Virus record (IMG/VR): IMGVR_UViG_3300025133_000038
Span: 1 to 64,000 of that record
Direction: 5' to 3' (one strand)
Length of the DNA stretch: 64,000 nucleotides
From: a virus
Every line of letters starts with the position of its first letter. The stretch's first letter is position 1. Both the position numbers and the translations under genes were made by a program. Of this stretch, positions 16,593 to 24,751 are shown in pieces. The notes under the pieces are model-generated. The model ran no database searches. It was not told the origin of the DNA and worked only from the letters and a program-made list of their open reading frames with translations.

Positions 16593-16815
16593 AAATTGGT
16601 TTGGTATGGACCCTCATCCAACAGACAAATACATAAGTGGTCTCAATAGTTTTGAGAATGTCCAAAAAATAGCTGTCGAGTTTCGTCATAACTATCAAGC
16701 AATTTGTAATTGTATTGGCGAAAAAGCAGTGCAGGATTTGCTTCGAGCCTCATTTGCTGCTGGTGAAATAGAAGAAATGAGAAGTGCAAAAGCTTGGGAC
16801 TCTAAGTATAGTTAG
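16582..16815 (+). CDS. Unknown 77-residue protein
   Basis: AAGGAGTTAGACT-ATG start inside the previous gene's end. Its last bases overlap the convergent HNH gene, so the HNH insertion may have altered its natural C-terminus. Confidence 0.6.
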   Translation: MLSKNWFGMDPHPTDKYISGLNSFENVQKIAVEFRHNYQAICNCIGEKAVQDLLRASFAAGEIEEMRSAKAWDSKYS

Positions 16816-17492
16816 TTGTTTTTAGCTATAAGTTTACACCACTTAATAAAGTCTTCTTGTGGTGAATCCCACTTCATAGTATTGATTGCTTTATGTATCC
16901 ATTGAACATTACCCTCAATATAACCCTGTGATGAATCAATGCGGTCAAGAGATGCTGTTGTGTCTTTGTTTCGAGATACTAATTTTATTGGAGACCCTGA
17001 TATATTACACTTATGGTCCTGTTGGGTAAGTAGTTTATCTATATATTCCATAGTGATAGAGAACTCAAGGTTTCTACGTTCGGCCCCATGTTTAATGGAA
17101 AGAAAATAAGCATTAGGAATATGTCCTATTCCTTTCCAGTTTCCGTGATTTGCACCCTTTGTACTAATCCTACAACCGCAACTTCGGTATGATTTATTTA
17201 GTAACCTGCAAGTTGGAAGAACAATTTCTTTTCCACAATCACACAAACACTTACAACCACCATGAACATACTCAATAACTAAAAGACCTCCAAATCTTTG
17301 GTTTAAGAGTCCACTTTTACTAGAAATGGGAAGGCTGTTAGGTCTATTCTTTCTACTGTTTGAGCGTAGTATGACCCCAGCCTTATTTAATTTATTGAGA
17401 ATGGTCGATTTGCTACACTGATATTTCTTCGCTATTTGTCTGGAAGACAATCCATTGTAGTAATCTTCTGTTATTTTATCTATATCTAACAT
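16812..17492 (-). CDS. HNH homing-type endonuclease, inserted on the opposite strand
   Basis: 226 residues read leftward against all neighbours. Residues 1-45 are a helix-turn-helix (SSRQIAKKYQCSKSTILNKL). A Cys cluster CKCLCDCGKE ... CGC (about 79-102) is a zinc finger, and ASLDRIDSSQGY with NVQWIH near residues 177-197 is the HNH-type nuclease core used by many phage free-standing homing endonucleases. GGAG precedes the ATG. Opposite orientation and self-contained start fit a mobile gene. Confidence 0.8.
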   Translation of the reverse strand: MLDIDKITEDYYNGLSSRQIAKKYQCSKSTILNKLNKAGVILRSNSRKNRPNSLPISSKSGLLNQRFGGLLVIEYVHGGCKCLCDCGKEIVLPTCRLLNKSYRSCGCRISTKGANHGNWKGIGHIPNAYFLSIKHGAERRNLEFSITMEYIDKLLTQQDHKCNISGSPIKLVSRNKDTTASLDRIDSSQGYIEGNVQWIHKAINTMKWDSPQEDFIKWCKLIAKNN

Positions 17493-17550
17493 GTAATTTT
17501 CTCCGTTAAGTTAATAAATGTCCACACTATTATAATGGATACACCAAATC

Positions 17551-17982
17551 ATGCCAAAAGGCGTTAAACAATGTAATTCTTGCGGGGAACCTACTGGGCC
17601 TGCGGCTAAGTACTGTGCGTGCGGTGCTGAATTTATCTTTGCCCCAAAGCTAATCAAGCAGAACAAGGTACTCAAAGGTCCGTTCGACTGGCGAGAGTTG
17701 AAGAAGGGTGAGTTCATTAAGTCAGTGGGTGGTCATGGCCCCTTCTATCCGTACAAGGATGTTGACAGCGGAGAGACAGAAATTATACCTATGGGTCACT
17801 ATGGGATATTTAGAGTGTCTTTTGTTGACGACAAAGGTATTGGTACACATCAAGTATTTACCAACCAGGATAATGGTGGGTTTTGCTATTTGTATATGGG
17901 TGAGCCAAGGTTAAGTAAAGAAACGGGCAATGTAATGAGGCCCCACAAAATTAAAAAGGTCATTAGAAGGAAGGGAAAATAA
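17551..17982 (+). CDS. Zinc-ribbon protein
   Basis: 143 residues. CNSCGEP (8-14) and CACGAEF (23-29) form an N-terminal double-cysteine ribbon; the remainder is beta-rich. First gene to the right of the HNH insertion. Role unknown. Confidence 0.65.
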   Translation: MPKGVKQCNSCGEPTGPAAKYCACGAEFIFAPKLIKQNKVLKGPFDWRELKKGEFIKSVGGHGPFYPYKDVDSGETEIIPMGHYGIFRVSFVDDKGIGTHQVFTNQDNGGFCYLYMGEPRLSKETGNVMRPHKIKKVIRRKGK

Positions 17983-18143
17983 TGTTCAGTCCAATACTAG
18001 CAGTTGTTATCCTCCTATGCGTCTTGTACGGCATCCACGACGGCAATGTGGCGATGCGAGAGACGAGAGAGGGCAAACGGCCAGCCGCTAAGAAAATAAG
18101 TAGCCGTTACAGCTACGCGATATTTTTTTGGCTTGACATGTAG
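17982..18143 (+). CDS. 53-residue membrane-anchored protein
   Basis: ATG overlaps the previous stop (TAATG). Residues 2-18 are a hydrophobic anchor (FSPILAVVILLCVLYGI), then a basic stretch. Its last codons contain the TTGACA of the next promoter. Confidence 0.55.
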   Translation: MFSPILAVVILLCVLYGIHDGNVAMRETREGKRPAAKKISSRYSYAIFFWLDM

Positions 18144-18160
18144 AGATTTGGGTCTATAAT
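18133..18160 (+). promoter_or_regulatory. Sigma70-type promoter
   Basis: TTGACA (18133-18138), 16-nt spacer, TATAAT (18155-18160), preceded by an ATATTTTTTT tract. A ~190-nt leader follows with a possible hairpin CGACC/GGTCG near 18185-18210. Confidence 0.85.
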
Positions 18161-18367
18161 AGAGACAAAGAAACAATTTGTGTTCGACCGGAACACCAGT
18201 AATGGGGTCGGAGACAGAGAGGGTGTTGCATAACTAATGTCGTTGTGTTACTGCCTGCCTAGATAAAATACCTACAAATTACTAATTTGGGGTCTGAAAA
18301 CGTAACAGTTATGAGCTTCGAGCTTGTGACACGGTGGGTAGTAACATTAACGATTAAGGTTTATGAT

Positions 18368-18730
18368 ATGGTAGACAATGCTACTTCAAAATTTTTAGAC
18401 GCATTAAAGACACTAAACTGGATAGAAGCAGAGAACTCTGGTTATTCAACCTTTACAACAATTCAGTTGCACGCAAGGTCTCCCTCTGGTAAAGAGGTTC
18501 GTCTTATGATGCATGTTTATGATGAGCGTAGAGATTTTAATCTTTGCGTAGGCCATAGGTTTATCTTAACCAATGAAACCAAAGAGAGGCTACATGAGGT
18601 TTGGGACGAGGTATATGAATCAGCCTACTCAAACAAAATCTCTAAACTTGCTAAAGAAGCAGAGGAAAAAGTAAAGAGATTTAAAGAAAGAGAACAAGAA
18701 GAAATCAACACATTATTGGAGGAGTTCTAA
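18368..18730 (+). CDS. Unknown helical protein
   Basis: Start at ATG 18368 (AAGG upstream) gives 120 residues; an in-frame ATG at 18311 is possible but lacks a ribosome site. The C-terminal third is a charged coiled coil (AEEKVKRFKEREQEE). Overlaps the next start by TAATG. Confidence 0.6.
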   Translation: MVDNATSKFLDALKTLNWIEAENSGYSTFTTIQLHARSPSGKEVRLMMHVYDERRDFNLCVGHRFILTNETKERLHEVWDEVYESAYSNKISKLAKEAEEKVKRFKEREQEEINTLLEEF

Positions 18731-19077
18731 TGCCATACATTAGTAAAGAAGATAGAAAGTTCATTGATGATGAACTTAATCATTGGGTAGACGAAAGACA
18801 AGATACCTTACGTGGGATTGGTCTGGATTTTCAAGACCTAGCACACATTCTACGGAATGTTCCCTCCGATAAGACTAAGGGGGCGTTCAATTACTTTGTG
18901 AGTCGATTGTGGTCGCAGGTGTTCAACGTCCGCGAACTGGGCTATACGGACCTCTCAGACGCTATTGCGGTCTTTGGAGACATGGAAGCAGAGACGAGAC
19001 GACGACTGATGGATACTTATGAAGATTTCTGTATCACTGGGAATGGCGATTTACCTGAGTGGGAAAATATTAAATGA
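18730..19077 (+). CDS. DUF6899-like phage protein
   Basis: 115 residues. Begins MPYISKEDRKFID and ends with YEDFCITGNGDLPEW, matching the pattern MPYI.KEDR ... YE..KI..NGDVY of the DUF6899 family found in many phages. The family has no assigned function. The match is from memory of the pattern. Confidence 0.7.
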   Translation: MPYISKEDRKFIDDELNHWVDERQDTLRGIGLDFQDLAHILRNVPSDKTKGAFNYFVSRLWSQVFNVRELGYTDLSDAIAVFGDMEAETRRRLMDTYEDFCITGNGDLPEWENIK

Positions 19078-19688
19078 CGAATAGACTAAGAGGGTCAATG
19101 GCCTACCTTGCTGGTCCTATGGACCTAGTTCCTGACCGAGGTGTTGAATGGCGCATCGAAATATCAGAGTTTTTGTGGAAGATGGGAATAGGGGTGTTGA
19201 ATCCCTGTGACAACCCAGTAACAGACTCCCTTAAAGAGAATGATGGGTACTACGAACTAATCAAAGAGTTAAAGAAACAAGGCCGGTATGATGAGGTTGA
19301 GACGCTGGCTAAGAAGATAGTCAGGACAGACCTACACCTCATCGACCTATGTAACTTCTGCATTGTATATATTGATACGGACGTTCACTCGTCAGGTACT
19401 AATACGGAGTTGACTTACGCCTCGCTTGAGAAGAAGCCTGTAATTCTAATGTGTAAGCAGGGTAAGGCCGAGGTTCCCAACTTCTTATGGGGTATTGGGC
19501 TTGGACATAATAAATTCTTCAGTAATTGGAACGAAGTCAAAGAATACTTACTTCTTGTCGCCTATCAAAGACCTAATGCCGTTCCAGACTTTAGCGATTG
19601 GAGATTTATAGATTATAGTAAGGTATTTGGACCATGTTTAAATCAAGAGGAAAGCTACGCTACGGTAAGACCCGGTTTTGGGTTGTAG
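19074..19688 (+). CDS. Nucleoside 2-deoxyribosyltransferase-like protein
   Basis: 204 residues. Features of the family: YLAGPMD (11-17), a central D-x-x-x-I-D region (RTDLHLIDLCNF) and S-G-T-N-T-E-L (about 118-124) supplying the catalytic glutamate. Such enzymes exchange or hydrolyse deoxynucleoside N-glycosidic bonds. Fits phage nucleotide salvage with dUTPase and thymidylate synthase, or modified-base handling. Overlaps the next gene by 55 nt. Confidence 0.75.
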   Translation: MTNRLRGSMAYLAGPMDLVPDRGVEWRIEISEFLWKMGIGVLNPCDNPVTDSLKENDGYYELIKELKKQGRYDEVETLAKKIVRTDLHLIDLCNFCIVYIDTDVHSSGTNTELTYASLEKKPVILMCKQGKAEVPNFLWGIGLGHNKFFSNWNEVKEYLLLVAYQRPNAVPDFSDWRFIDYSKVFGPCLNQEESYATVRPGFGL

Positions 19689-20014
19689 TAGATTGTGATA
19701 TTGGTTTTTGCGATTACTATAAGAAATTGTATAGTCAGGCTACCCATAGGACTCGTCAGTTAATGGCTCCTATGTGGGGAGCGCATATTACAGTAGTAAG
19801 AAATGAAGTCCCGCCTAAACTAGTGCGATGGAACGCGCACGAGGGAGAAATAATAGAGTTCACATGGTATCCTGGTGTAGATAATAATGGGGTGCATTAC
19901 TGGCTTGATGTTGAGTGTGAAAGATTGTATGAGATTAGGGTTGAGTTAGGACTAGGTAAAGAACCTATCTATCCTTTCCATATGACTATCGGAAATAGAA
20001 AGCATGGCATATGA
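19634..20014 (+). CDS. 2H phosphoesterase, possibly Acb1-like
   Basis: 126 residues with two H-x-T/S motifs, HITV (51-54) in GAHITVVRN and HMTI (about 118-121) in PFHMTIGN, the signature of 2H phosphoesterases acting on cyclic phosphates or 2'-5' linkages. Length and layout (WGAHITVVR early, ELGL...HMTIGN late) recall the T4-type anti-CBASS nuclease Acb1 that degrades cyclic oligonucleotide signals. That specific call is from memory and tentative; an RNA-repair role is the alternative. Confidence 0.6.
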   Translation: MFKSRGKLRYGKTRFWVVVDCDIGFCDYYKKLYSQATHRTRQLMAPMWGAHITVVRNEVPPKLVRWNAHEGEIIEFTWYPGVDNNGVHYWLDVECERLYEIRVELGLGKEPIYPFHMTIGNRKHGI

Positions 20015-20723
20015 GAAGGTTGGACAGAAAGAAATGAGCAACAAGCTAAATAAAAAAATTATGAAGTTTCATAATGCAGGCAAAGGATACGATGCTGTAA
20101 TTTTAACCTGTGGGCCATCATTAAATAATTATACCGAAGAACAGATATTGTCTTATTGTTCTAACAAGGTTGTCTTATGTGTTAAGCAAACCATAGATAT
20201 AGTACCTAATTTAAAGAGTTACTTTCATTTCTTTAATAAGTCTCACATGCCTAGTGATGGTAAGTACAAATATACACAAGACCCTCTATTGTCAATAGGC
20301 AGCGATAGTGTTACTTCTCAGGGGCTACCTAAGCATGATGTTTTCACTAAGATTGGAAAAATGAACAGTATGAAAAATTCTGTGTGTGGAGGTGTTAAGT
20401 TAGACCCATACAGATACTCTGTTCAAAAAGACAAACCTTGCGGTCCAGGAATAATGTTTGAAACAGTTTTCTTTTTCGCTCAACATTTAGGGGTTAGGTC
20501 TGTTACTATGATTGGGTGGGATGGATACTCAAAAGGATGCAAAAAACATAATCATTTTTATGAAACTAAACAGGCATCCCGCTGCACCTTTATAAAAGAA
20601 CATAATGAAGCTGCCGTTCCTGGGAGCAGACACATCTACGAATGGCTAAAGACACACAACTGTAAACTACAGATAGTGGGAGAGAGCCACATGCATAAAG
20701 ACATACCAAGGATTGAAATATGA
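20004..20723 (+). CDS. GT42/DUF115-like nonulosonate transferase candidate
   Basis: 239 residues (or 229 from ATG 20034). AVILTCGPSLNNY near residue 31-43 is the GxGPSL nucleotide-sugar loop of Cst-type sialyltransferases and DUF115/Maf proteins; GPGIMFETVFFFAQHLGV followed by IGWDGY matches their second half. Directly followed by NeuB-like and NeuA-like genes, so it probably transfers the sugar they make. No signal peptide: cytoplasmic enzyme. Confidence 0.65.
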   Translation: MAYEKVGQKEMSNKLNKKIMKFHNAGKGYDAVILTCGPSLNNYTEEQILSYCSNKVVLCVKQTIDIVPNLKSYFHFFNKSHMPSDGKYKYTQDPLLSIGSDSVTSQGLPKHDVFTKIGKMNSMKNSVCGGVKLDPYRYSVQKDKPCGPGIMFETVFFFAQHLGVRSVTMIGWDGYSKGCKKHNHFYETKQASRCTFIKEHNEAAVPGSRHIYEWLKTHNCKLQIVGESHMHKDIPRIEI

Positions 20724-21547
20724 AAACGTATATCATAGCTGAAATTGGAATCAACCATAATGGTTCCTTGATGGATGCACTAGAACTAATGTGTGTAGCA
20801 CAACATGCTGGTTGTCATGCCGTAAAATTCCAAAAGCGTAATCCTGATGTTTGTGTACCAGAACACCAAAAGTGTATTGGTAAGGATACCCCCTGGGGGA
20901 CCATGTCCTACCTTGAATACAAAAAGAAGATAGAGTTTGATAAGCGTCAATTTGACGCAATCGACACCTATTCTAAAGACATAGGTATTGAGTGGTCAGC
21001 GAGCCCGTGGGATATAGACTCATTAGATTTCCTAATGCAGTACGACCTACCCTGGATTAAACTACCATCGGCAATGATAACGAATACTGAGTTGGTATCA
21101 CATTGTGCTGCTACTCACAAGAAGTTGATTATCTCAACAGGTATGTCAACAGAACAAGAGATTGATGATGTGGTCAAGCAGGTGAAGAGATACCATGACA
21201 ATTTCGTACTTATGCACTGTAATTCGACCTATCCTGCTCCTGTAGAGGAAATTGACCTATCTTGTATCAAGAAACTACAAGCCAAATATTTGTGCCCAGT
21301 TGGATATTCAGGACATGAGCTTGGGACAACGGTGACTTCTGCTTCTATTTATATGGGGGCGACCTATATTGAGCGACACATCACCTTAGACAAGGATAAT
21401 TGGGGAACTGACCAAGAGTGTTCCCTTGAGCCTTTAGAGCTACGGCTTCTAGTCGGGGAGATTCAGTTACTAGAACTAGCTAGGGGTAAGGGTATAATTG
21501 GTGTTACAGAGAGCGAAAAACCAGTGAGAAAGAAACTTAGAGGGTGA
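20720..21547 (+). CDS. NeuB-like sialic acid (nonulosonate) synthase
   Basis: 275 residues, TIM-barrel part of the family: EIGINHNG (8-15), KFQKR (36-40), PWIKLPSA, STGMST, MHCNSTYPAP, GYSGHE and ERHITLDK are all present. These enzymes condense phosphoenolpyruvate with an N-acetylhexosamine to give sialic, legionaminic or pseudaminic acid. The C-terminal SAF (antifreeze-like) domain of bacterial NeuB (~340 aa) is absent, so it is shorter than usual. Overlaps the previous gene by ATGA. Confidence 0.85.
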   Translation: MKTYIIAEIGINHNGSLMDALELMCVAQHAGCHAVKFQKRNPDVCVPEHQKCIGKDTPWGTMSYLEYKKKIEFDKRQFDAIDTYSKDIGIEWSASPWDIDSLDFLMQYDLPWIKLPSAMITNTELVSHCAATHKKLIISTGMSTEQEIDDVVKQVKRYHDNFVLMHCNSTYPAPVEEIDLSCIKKLQAKYLCPVGYSGHELGTTVTSASIYMGATYIERHITLDKDNWGTDQECSLEPLELRLLVGEIQLLELARGKGIIGVTESEKPVRKKLRG

Positions 21548-22242
21548 AAGATAAAAGTAAAATAGTCCTGATGACACAGGCTCGCCTGTCGTCGCAGAGA
21601 ATACCGCAAAAGATGATACTTCCGTTTGGACCTGATGACAAGAGTTTATTCCGCATATGTCTTGAGAAACTAGAACTTATTAAGGATATGACGGGATATA
21701 ACACATATGTTTCTATTCGTGAGGAAGAACTTCTTGAAGATACTAAGTTTGAGAAACAGGAAATACAAACCAAGATATTCAGAAGAAGTGAACAGTCTGC
21801 TGTCGCAGATACGGGTTTAACCTCAATATATGAGTGGTATCAGAGATTCTTAGACGAAGGGTATGAATATGTCATAATGGTTAATGCCTGTATGCCTTTC
21901 TTAAAGACCGACACGATAGTAAACTTTTTCGATGTGTTTGCTGAAAGTTCAGACGAGGGTATGTTCGGGGTAATCTCAAAAAAGGATTACTTCTGGGGTC
22001 CACACGGCCTCCTGAACGAGTGGCCCGTTGGTCAAGACCTAATGAATACCAAAGCTGTAGCACCGACCTGTCAGGCCGCTCACGCCCTCTACGCGAGCCG
22101 TATAGACGCGATTCCGCAGGGATACTGGATGGCGAGGATGCCAGAGGAAATGCCCAAACTCTTTCCTCTGCCTGAATATGAATGTTTAGATATTGATGAA
22201 CAGTGGCAGTTTGATATGTGTAAGAGACTATACAACAAATGA
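21544..22242 (+). CDS. CMP-sugar cytidylyltransferase-like (NeuA/SpsF type)
   Basis: 232 residues, GTG start overlapping the NeuB-like stop. ARLSSQRIPQKM (13-24) is the CTP-binding R-x-x-S-x-R-x-P-x-K loop, and VNACMPFLKTDTI corresponds to the N-x-D/C-x-P-F region. The usual first residues are shifted and one Asp is replaced, so activity is likely but not certain. Predicted to activate the nonulosonate with CTP. Confidence 0.75.
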   Translation: MKDKSKIVLMTQARLSSQRIPQKMILPFGPDDKSLFRICLEKLELIKDMTGYNTYVSIREEELLEDTKFEKQEIQTKIFRRSEQSAVADTGLTSIYEWYQRFLDEGYEYVIMVNACMPFLKTDTIVNFFDVFAESSDEGMFGVISKKDYFWGPHGLLNEWPVGQDLMNTKAVAPTCQAAHALYASRIDAIPQGYWMARMPEEMPKLFPLPEYECLDIDEQWQFDMCKRLYNK

Positions 22243-22850
22243 TAAAACTAAAGAACAGCGTGTTTCTCCATGTCCCTAAGACTGGTGGTAAGTGGGTTTC
22301 TTCAATATTAACAAGCCCTCCAATAAATGCCTCCGTGATGAAAGGAACTAAGAATGTTGTAGTGGTAGGTCACTCGATACACAATATAGAGTATGACTTA
22401 GATAAGCCCTGTTTTTGTTTCGTTAGACATCCTCTCAGTTGGTATCGGTCATATTGGAGCTTTCGATGGGCAACCAATACGTGGAACAGAACACACAATA
22501 ACAATTTACTGCCTATGTTCGATATGTTTTGCAAAGACCATAATTTTGCGACATATGTAGACAAGGTGATTAGTTGGAATGAGCATAATGGCTCCGTTTT
22601 AAATTCGCTATATGGTTATTTCACTCCTCATTGTGATTTTATAGGTAGGCAAGAGACACTTCAGGAGGATTTGGAGAGGGTATTATCGTTGTACGAAGGG
22701 ATAACCCTTAAAGACTTTCCAGACAAGAAAAACGAAAGTCCCTCACTTGTGAAATTCAATCCAGGCCAGCTAGATAAGCTGATGAAGTTAGACAGAAGCA
22801 TAATAGACCAATTCAACTACGACTACATTCCAGATGAGTTTCAAACATGA
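22239..22850 (+). CDS. Sulfotransferase family protein
   Basis: 203 residues. HVPKTGGKW (11-19) is the 5' PAPS-binding loop and FVRHPLSWYRSY (about 61-72) the 3'-phosphate site. Such enzymes transfer sulfate from PAPS to sugars or proteins. Located in the sugar cassette; first of four in the window. Confidence 0.8.
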   Translation: MIKLKNSVFLHVPKTGGKWVSSILTSPPINASVMKGTKNVVVVGHSIHNIEYDLDKPCFCFVRHPLSWYRSYWSFRWATNTWNRTHNNNLLPMFDMFCKDHNFATYVDKVISWNEHNGSVLNSLYGYFTPHCDFIGRQETLQEDLERVLSLYEGITLKDFPDKKNESPSLVKFNPGQLDKLMKLDRSIIDQFNYDYIPDEFQT

Positions 22851-23557
22851 AGTGCCATTGCTGTGAAGGTGAATATAAGCCACAAGATAAAGATTTCGTT
22901 TATAGAGAGTGTTCGGTCTGTAGGCATAGGTTTCGCCCCTATAAAGACAGTATAGGCTTTCATACTACAGAATATAGGACTAAAACGACCTCTCATCGTG
23001 TTAAAAATGAGTTTGATGCAGACAGGAAGGTGTTGCCAGCGTTTCACGAGTCCAGGCGATGGATTTCTAAGAGTAGGGTTGACAAAGTACGAGACTTCGT
23101 ATACAATGAAGATAAGTTGCTCGACGTTGGCTCAGGAGGTGGGAGTTTTGCTAGTCATGTAGCTTTGTTGGTAGATACTGTCCATTGTTTGGACTTAGAC
23201 CCTAGCTTAACTGATGAATCGACTAGATTGGGATTCACAACGTGGAATGCGGACTTTTTGGCTGCTGATGTTGATTCTCACTACGATGTGGTGACTAATT
23301 GGCATGTTCTTGAACATACAGATGACCCGATAGAGATTTTATGGAAGGTATACAGTTTAAACCCAAGAGTATTCTTCTGTGAGGTTCCTACAAACAGGCC
23401 ACTACCAGCAGTATTTTGCGGCCATGTCCATATGTTTACTAGAATGTCTATGGAGGCTCTGTTCACTAGGGTGTTCAATGAAGTAACAGGATATTCATTC
23501 ACAATAACTGAGGGTATTCAAAAACCCGCTATAACAGCTACAGTAAAGAGACTATGA
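22847..23557 (+). CDS. Class I SAM methyltransferase with N-terminal zinc motif
   Basis: 236 residues. CHCC and CSVC (3-24) make a small zinc ribbon; LLDVGSGGGSFASH (about 89-102) is the SAM-binding motif I, and NWHVLEHTDDP (about 147-157) the typical post-motif of methyltransferase_23 types used on sugars. Probably methylates a cassette glycan. Overlaps neighbours by ATGA. Confidence 0.8.
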   Translation: MKCHCCEGEYKPQDKDFVYRECSVCRHRFRPYKDSIGFHTTEYRTKTTSHRVKNEFDADRKVLPAFHESRRWISKSRVDKVRDFVYNEDKLLDVGSGGGSFASHVALLVDTVHCLDLDPSLTDESTRLGFTTWNADFLAADVDSHYDVVTNWHVLEHTDDPIEILWKVYSLNPRVFFCEVPTNRPLPAVFCGHVHMFTRMSMEALFTRVFNEVTGYSFTITEGIQKPAITATVKRL

Positions 23558-23916
23558 GAAAAACATTCTTTATAGATATTGATGGAACCGTCCTTTATCA
23601 GGATACTCCAGAAGAACAAGAAAGATATGGTCCTGAACAAAGAATAACAGATGCCCTCCCAGGGGCCTTAGATAAACTTAAAGAGCTAGAGGCGCAAGGA
23701 CATTGCATTGTCTTTGTCTCTGCAAGAAAAGAAAGCCTTAGAGACTTGACAGTTAAACAGTTGGGAAAATGGAATTTACCATACGACCACTTAATTATGG
23801 GAATTGGACAAGGAGAGCGAGTATTGATTAACAACAGAAAAACAGGAGACAAGGAAGATAGGGCGAGAGCCTTTAACGTAAACATGAATGAGGGTTTAAC
23901 TGACCTTCTGGTGTAA
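23554..23916 (+). CDS. HAD-type phosphatase
   Basis: 120 residues. DIDGT (8-12) with the nucleophile Asp, SAR (about 56-58) as motif II and a C-terminal GDKEDRA region that would supply the metal aspartates. Short capless HAD of the KdsC/capsule-phosphatase kind, fitting dephosphorylation of the 9-phosphate nonulosonate product. Confidence 0.75.
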   Translation: MRKTFFIDIDGTVLYQDTPEEQERYGPEQRITDALPGALDKLKELEAQGHCIVFVSARKESLRDLTVKQLGKWNLPYDHLIMGIGQGERVLINNRKTGDKEDRARAFNVNMNEGLTDLLV

Positions 23917-23927
23917 AATACTTATAT

Positions 23928-24247
23928 GGGGATGAACTGGTATCGACTGACAATGAGAACAGATTATTTGCACGTAGTGGGTGATTCGAAGGGCCACTTA
24001 AAAAATCAAATCAACAACATTAACTGCAAACTTAAATGTAAGCGTAATGACAGGTGCCCTAGCTGGCACAAGCCGTTCCTTGACCGGAACAAAAACCCGT
24101 TCTTTAACCGGAACTTTCGCCCTAGCTGCGTAAGCCAAAAGCTGGACAGAGTGATGATAGTTGTCAATAACTTAAATTGACTAAACGTGTAGACGGTAAA
24201 CATAGTAATGTTGTGCAGCTACGAGGGTTCGACTCCCTCCATCTCCA
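23928..24247 (+). ncRNA. ssrA: tmRNA
   Basis: The 5' end GGGGATGAACTGGTATCGAC matches the bacterial tmRNA start (GGGGnTGAnnnTGGnTTCGAC). The 3' tRNA-like part contains GACTAAACGTGTAGA and the T-arm GAGGG-TTCGACT-CCCTC. Acceptor GGGGATG pairs with CATCTCC, discriminator A, then CT instead of CCA. A tag frame opening at GCA AAC (24026) begins ANLNVSVMTG and ends FALAA before TAA (24131-24133), the classical ssrA degron ending. At 35 codons the tag is at the long end of known tags and contains a repeated TRSLTGT/SRSLTGT. It rescues stalled ribosomes with host SmpB. An 84-codon frame across the same span is treated as spurious. Confidence 0.9.
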
Positions 24248-24303
24248 CTTATGTTTCCCTCATCTCCACTTTTGGAGAATTTGGGAATTTTTTCCACAAC
24301 CCC

Positions 24304-24331
24304 TTGACAAAACCGATTTTAGGTGTATGAT
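24304..24331 (+). promoter_or_regulatory. Sigma70-type promoter before tRNA-Glu
   Basis: TTGACA (24304-24309), 16-nt spacer, TATGAT (24326-24331), with a GAATTTTTTCC tract upstream. Confidence 0.75.
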
Positions 24332-24341
24332 AGGGGAGCAA

Positions 24342-24413
24342 GGCCCATTAGTCTAGTGGTTAGGACGCTAGCTTCTCAAGCTAGAATCAGGAGTTCAATT
24401 CTCCTATGGGCTA
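24342..24413 (+). tRNA. tRNA-Glu(CTC)
   Basis: Anticodon arm CTAGC-TTCTCAA-GCTAG, D-arm GTCTAGTGGTTAGGAC typical of Glu, T-loop TTCAATT. Acceptor GGCCCAT/ATGGGCT with G1-U72; discriminator A followed by CT. Confidence 0.9.
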
Positions 24414-24439
24414 CTAAAACACTAAGTAAGAAAGCTAAA

Positions 24440-24643
24440 ATGAAGTACTACGTATCAAACATTAAACATAGCATCGTCCTAGATGCTGAGAGCAAACAGC
24501 TCGCCGCAGATAAGTTTGCAGGTATCCTGCACGCTCGCGGTATTGATGCGTCTGGACTCGTTGATGTTAATGAGAAGGGGTTTCCGAATCCCTATGCTTT
24601 TAACTATGATACGATTAACCTCGTAGAGATTAGCGCAGCTTAG
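24440..24643 (+). CDS. Unknown 67-residue protein
   Basis: Starts 26 nt after tRNA-Glu. Small alpha/beta protein (KYYVSNIKHSIVLDAES...). No strong ribosome site (AAGAAAGCTAAA). Not recognised. Confidence 0.6.
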   Translation: MKYYVSNIKHSIVLDAESKQLAADKFAGILHARGIDASGLVDVNEKGFPNPYAFNYDTINLVEISAA

Positions 24644-24723
24644 TTGGTGACGCTTGAAAAATTTTATACTTTCTACCGTCCTAGATTAAACGAGACAAAT
24701 CCTGAGAAAATTTTTTGAACCCC

Positions 24724-24751
24724 TTGACAAATTGGAAATTTCATCTAAAAT
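24724..24751 (+). promoter_or_regulatory. Sigma70-type promoter
   Basis: TTGACA (24724-24729), 16-nt spacer, TAAAAT (24746-24751), with GAAAATTTTTTG about 10 bp upstream. The -10 overlaps the ATG at 24750, so this promoter serves later starts. Confidence 0.75.

Noticed and set aside
23926-24180. 84-codon open frame starting at 23926
   Set aside because: It lies entirely within the tmRNA; the sequence is explained by tmRNA ends and the tag frame.
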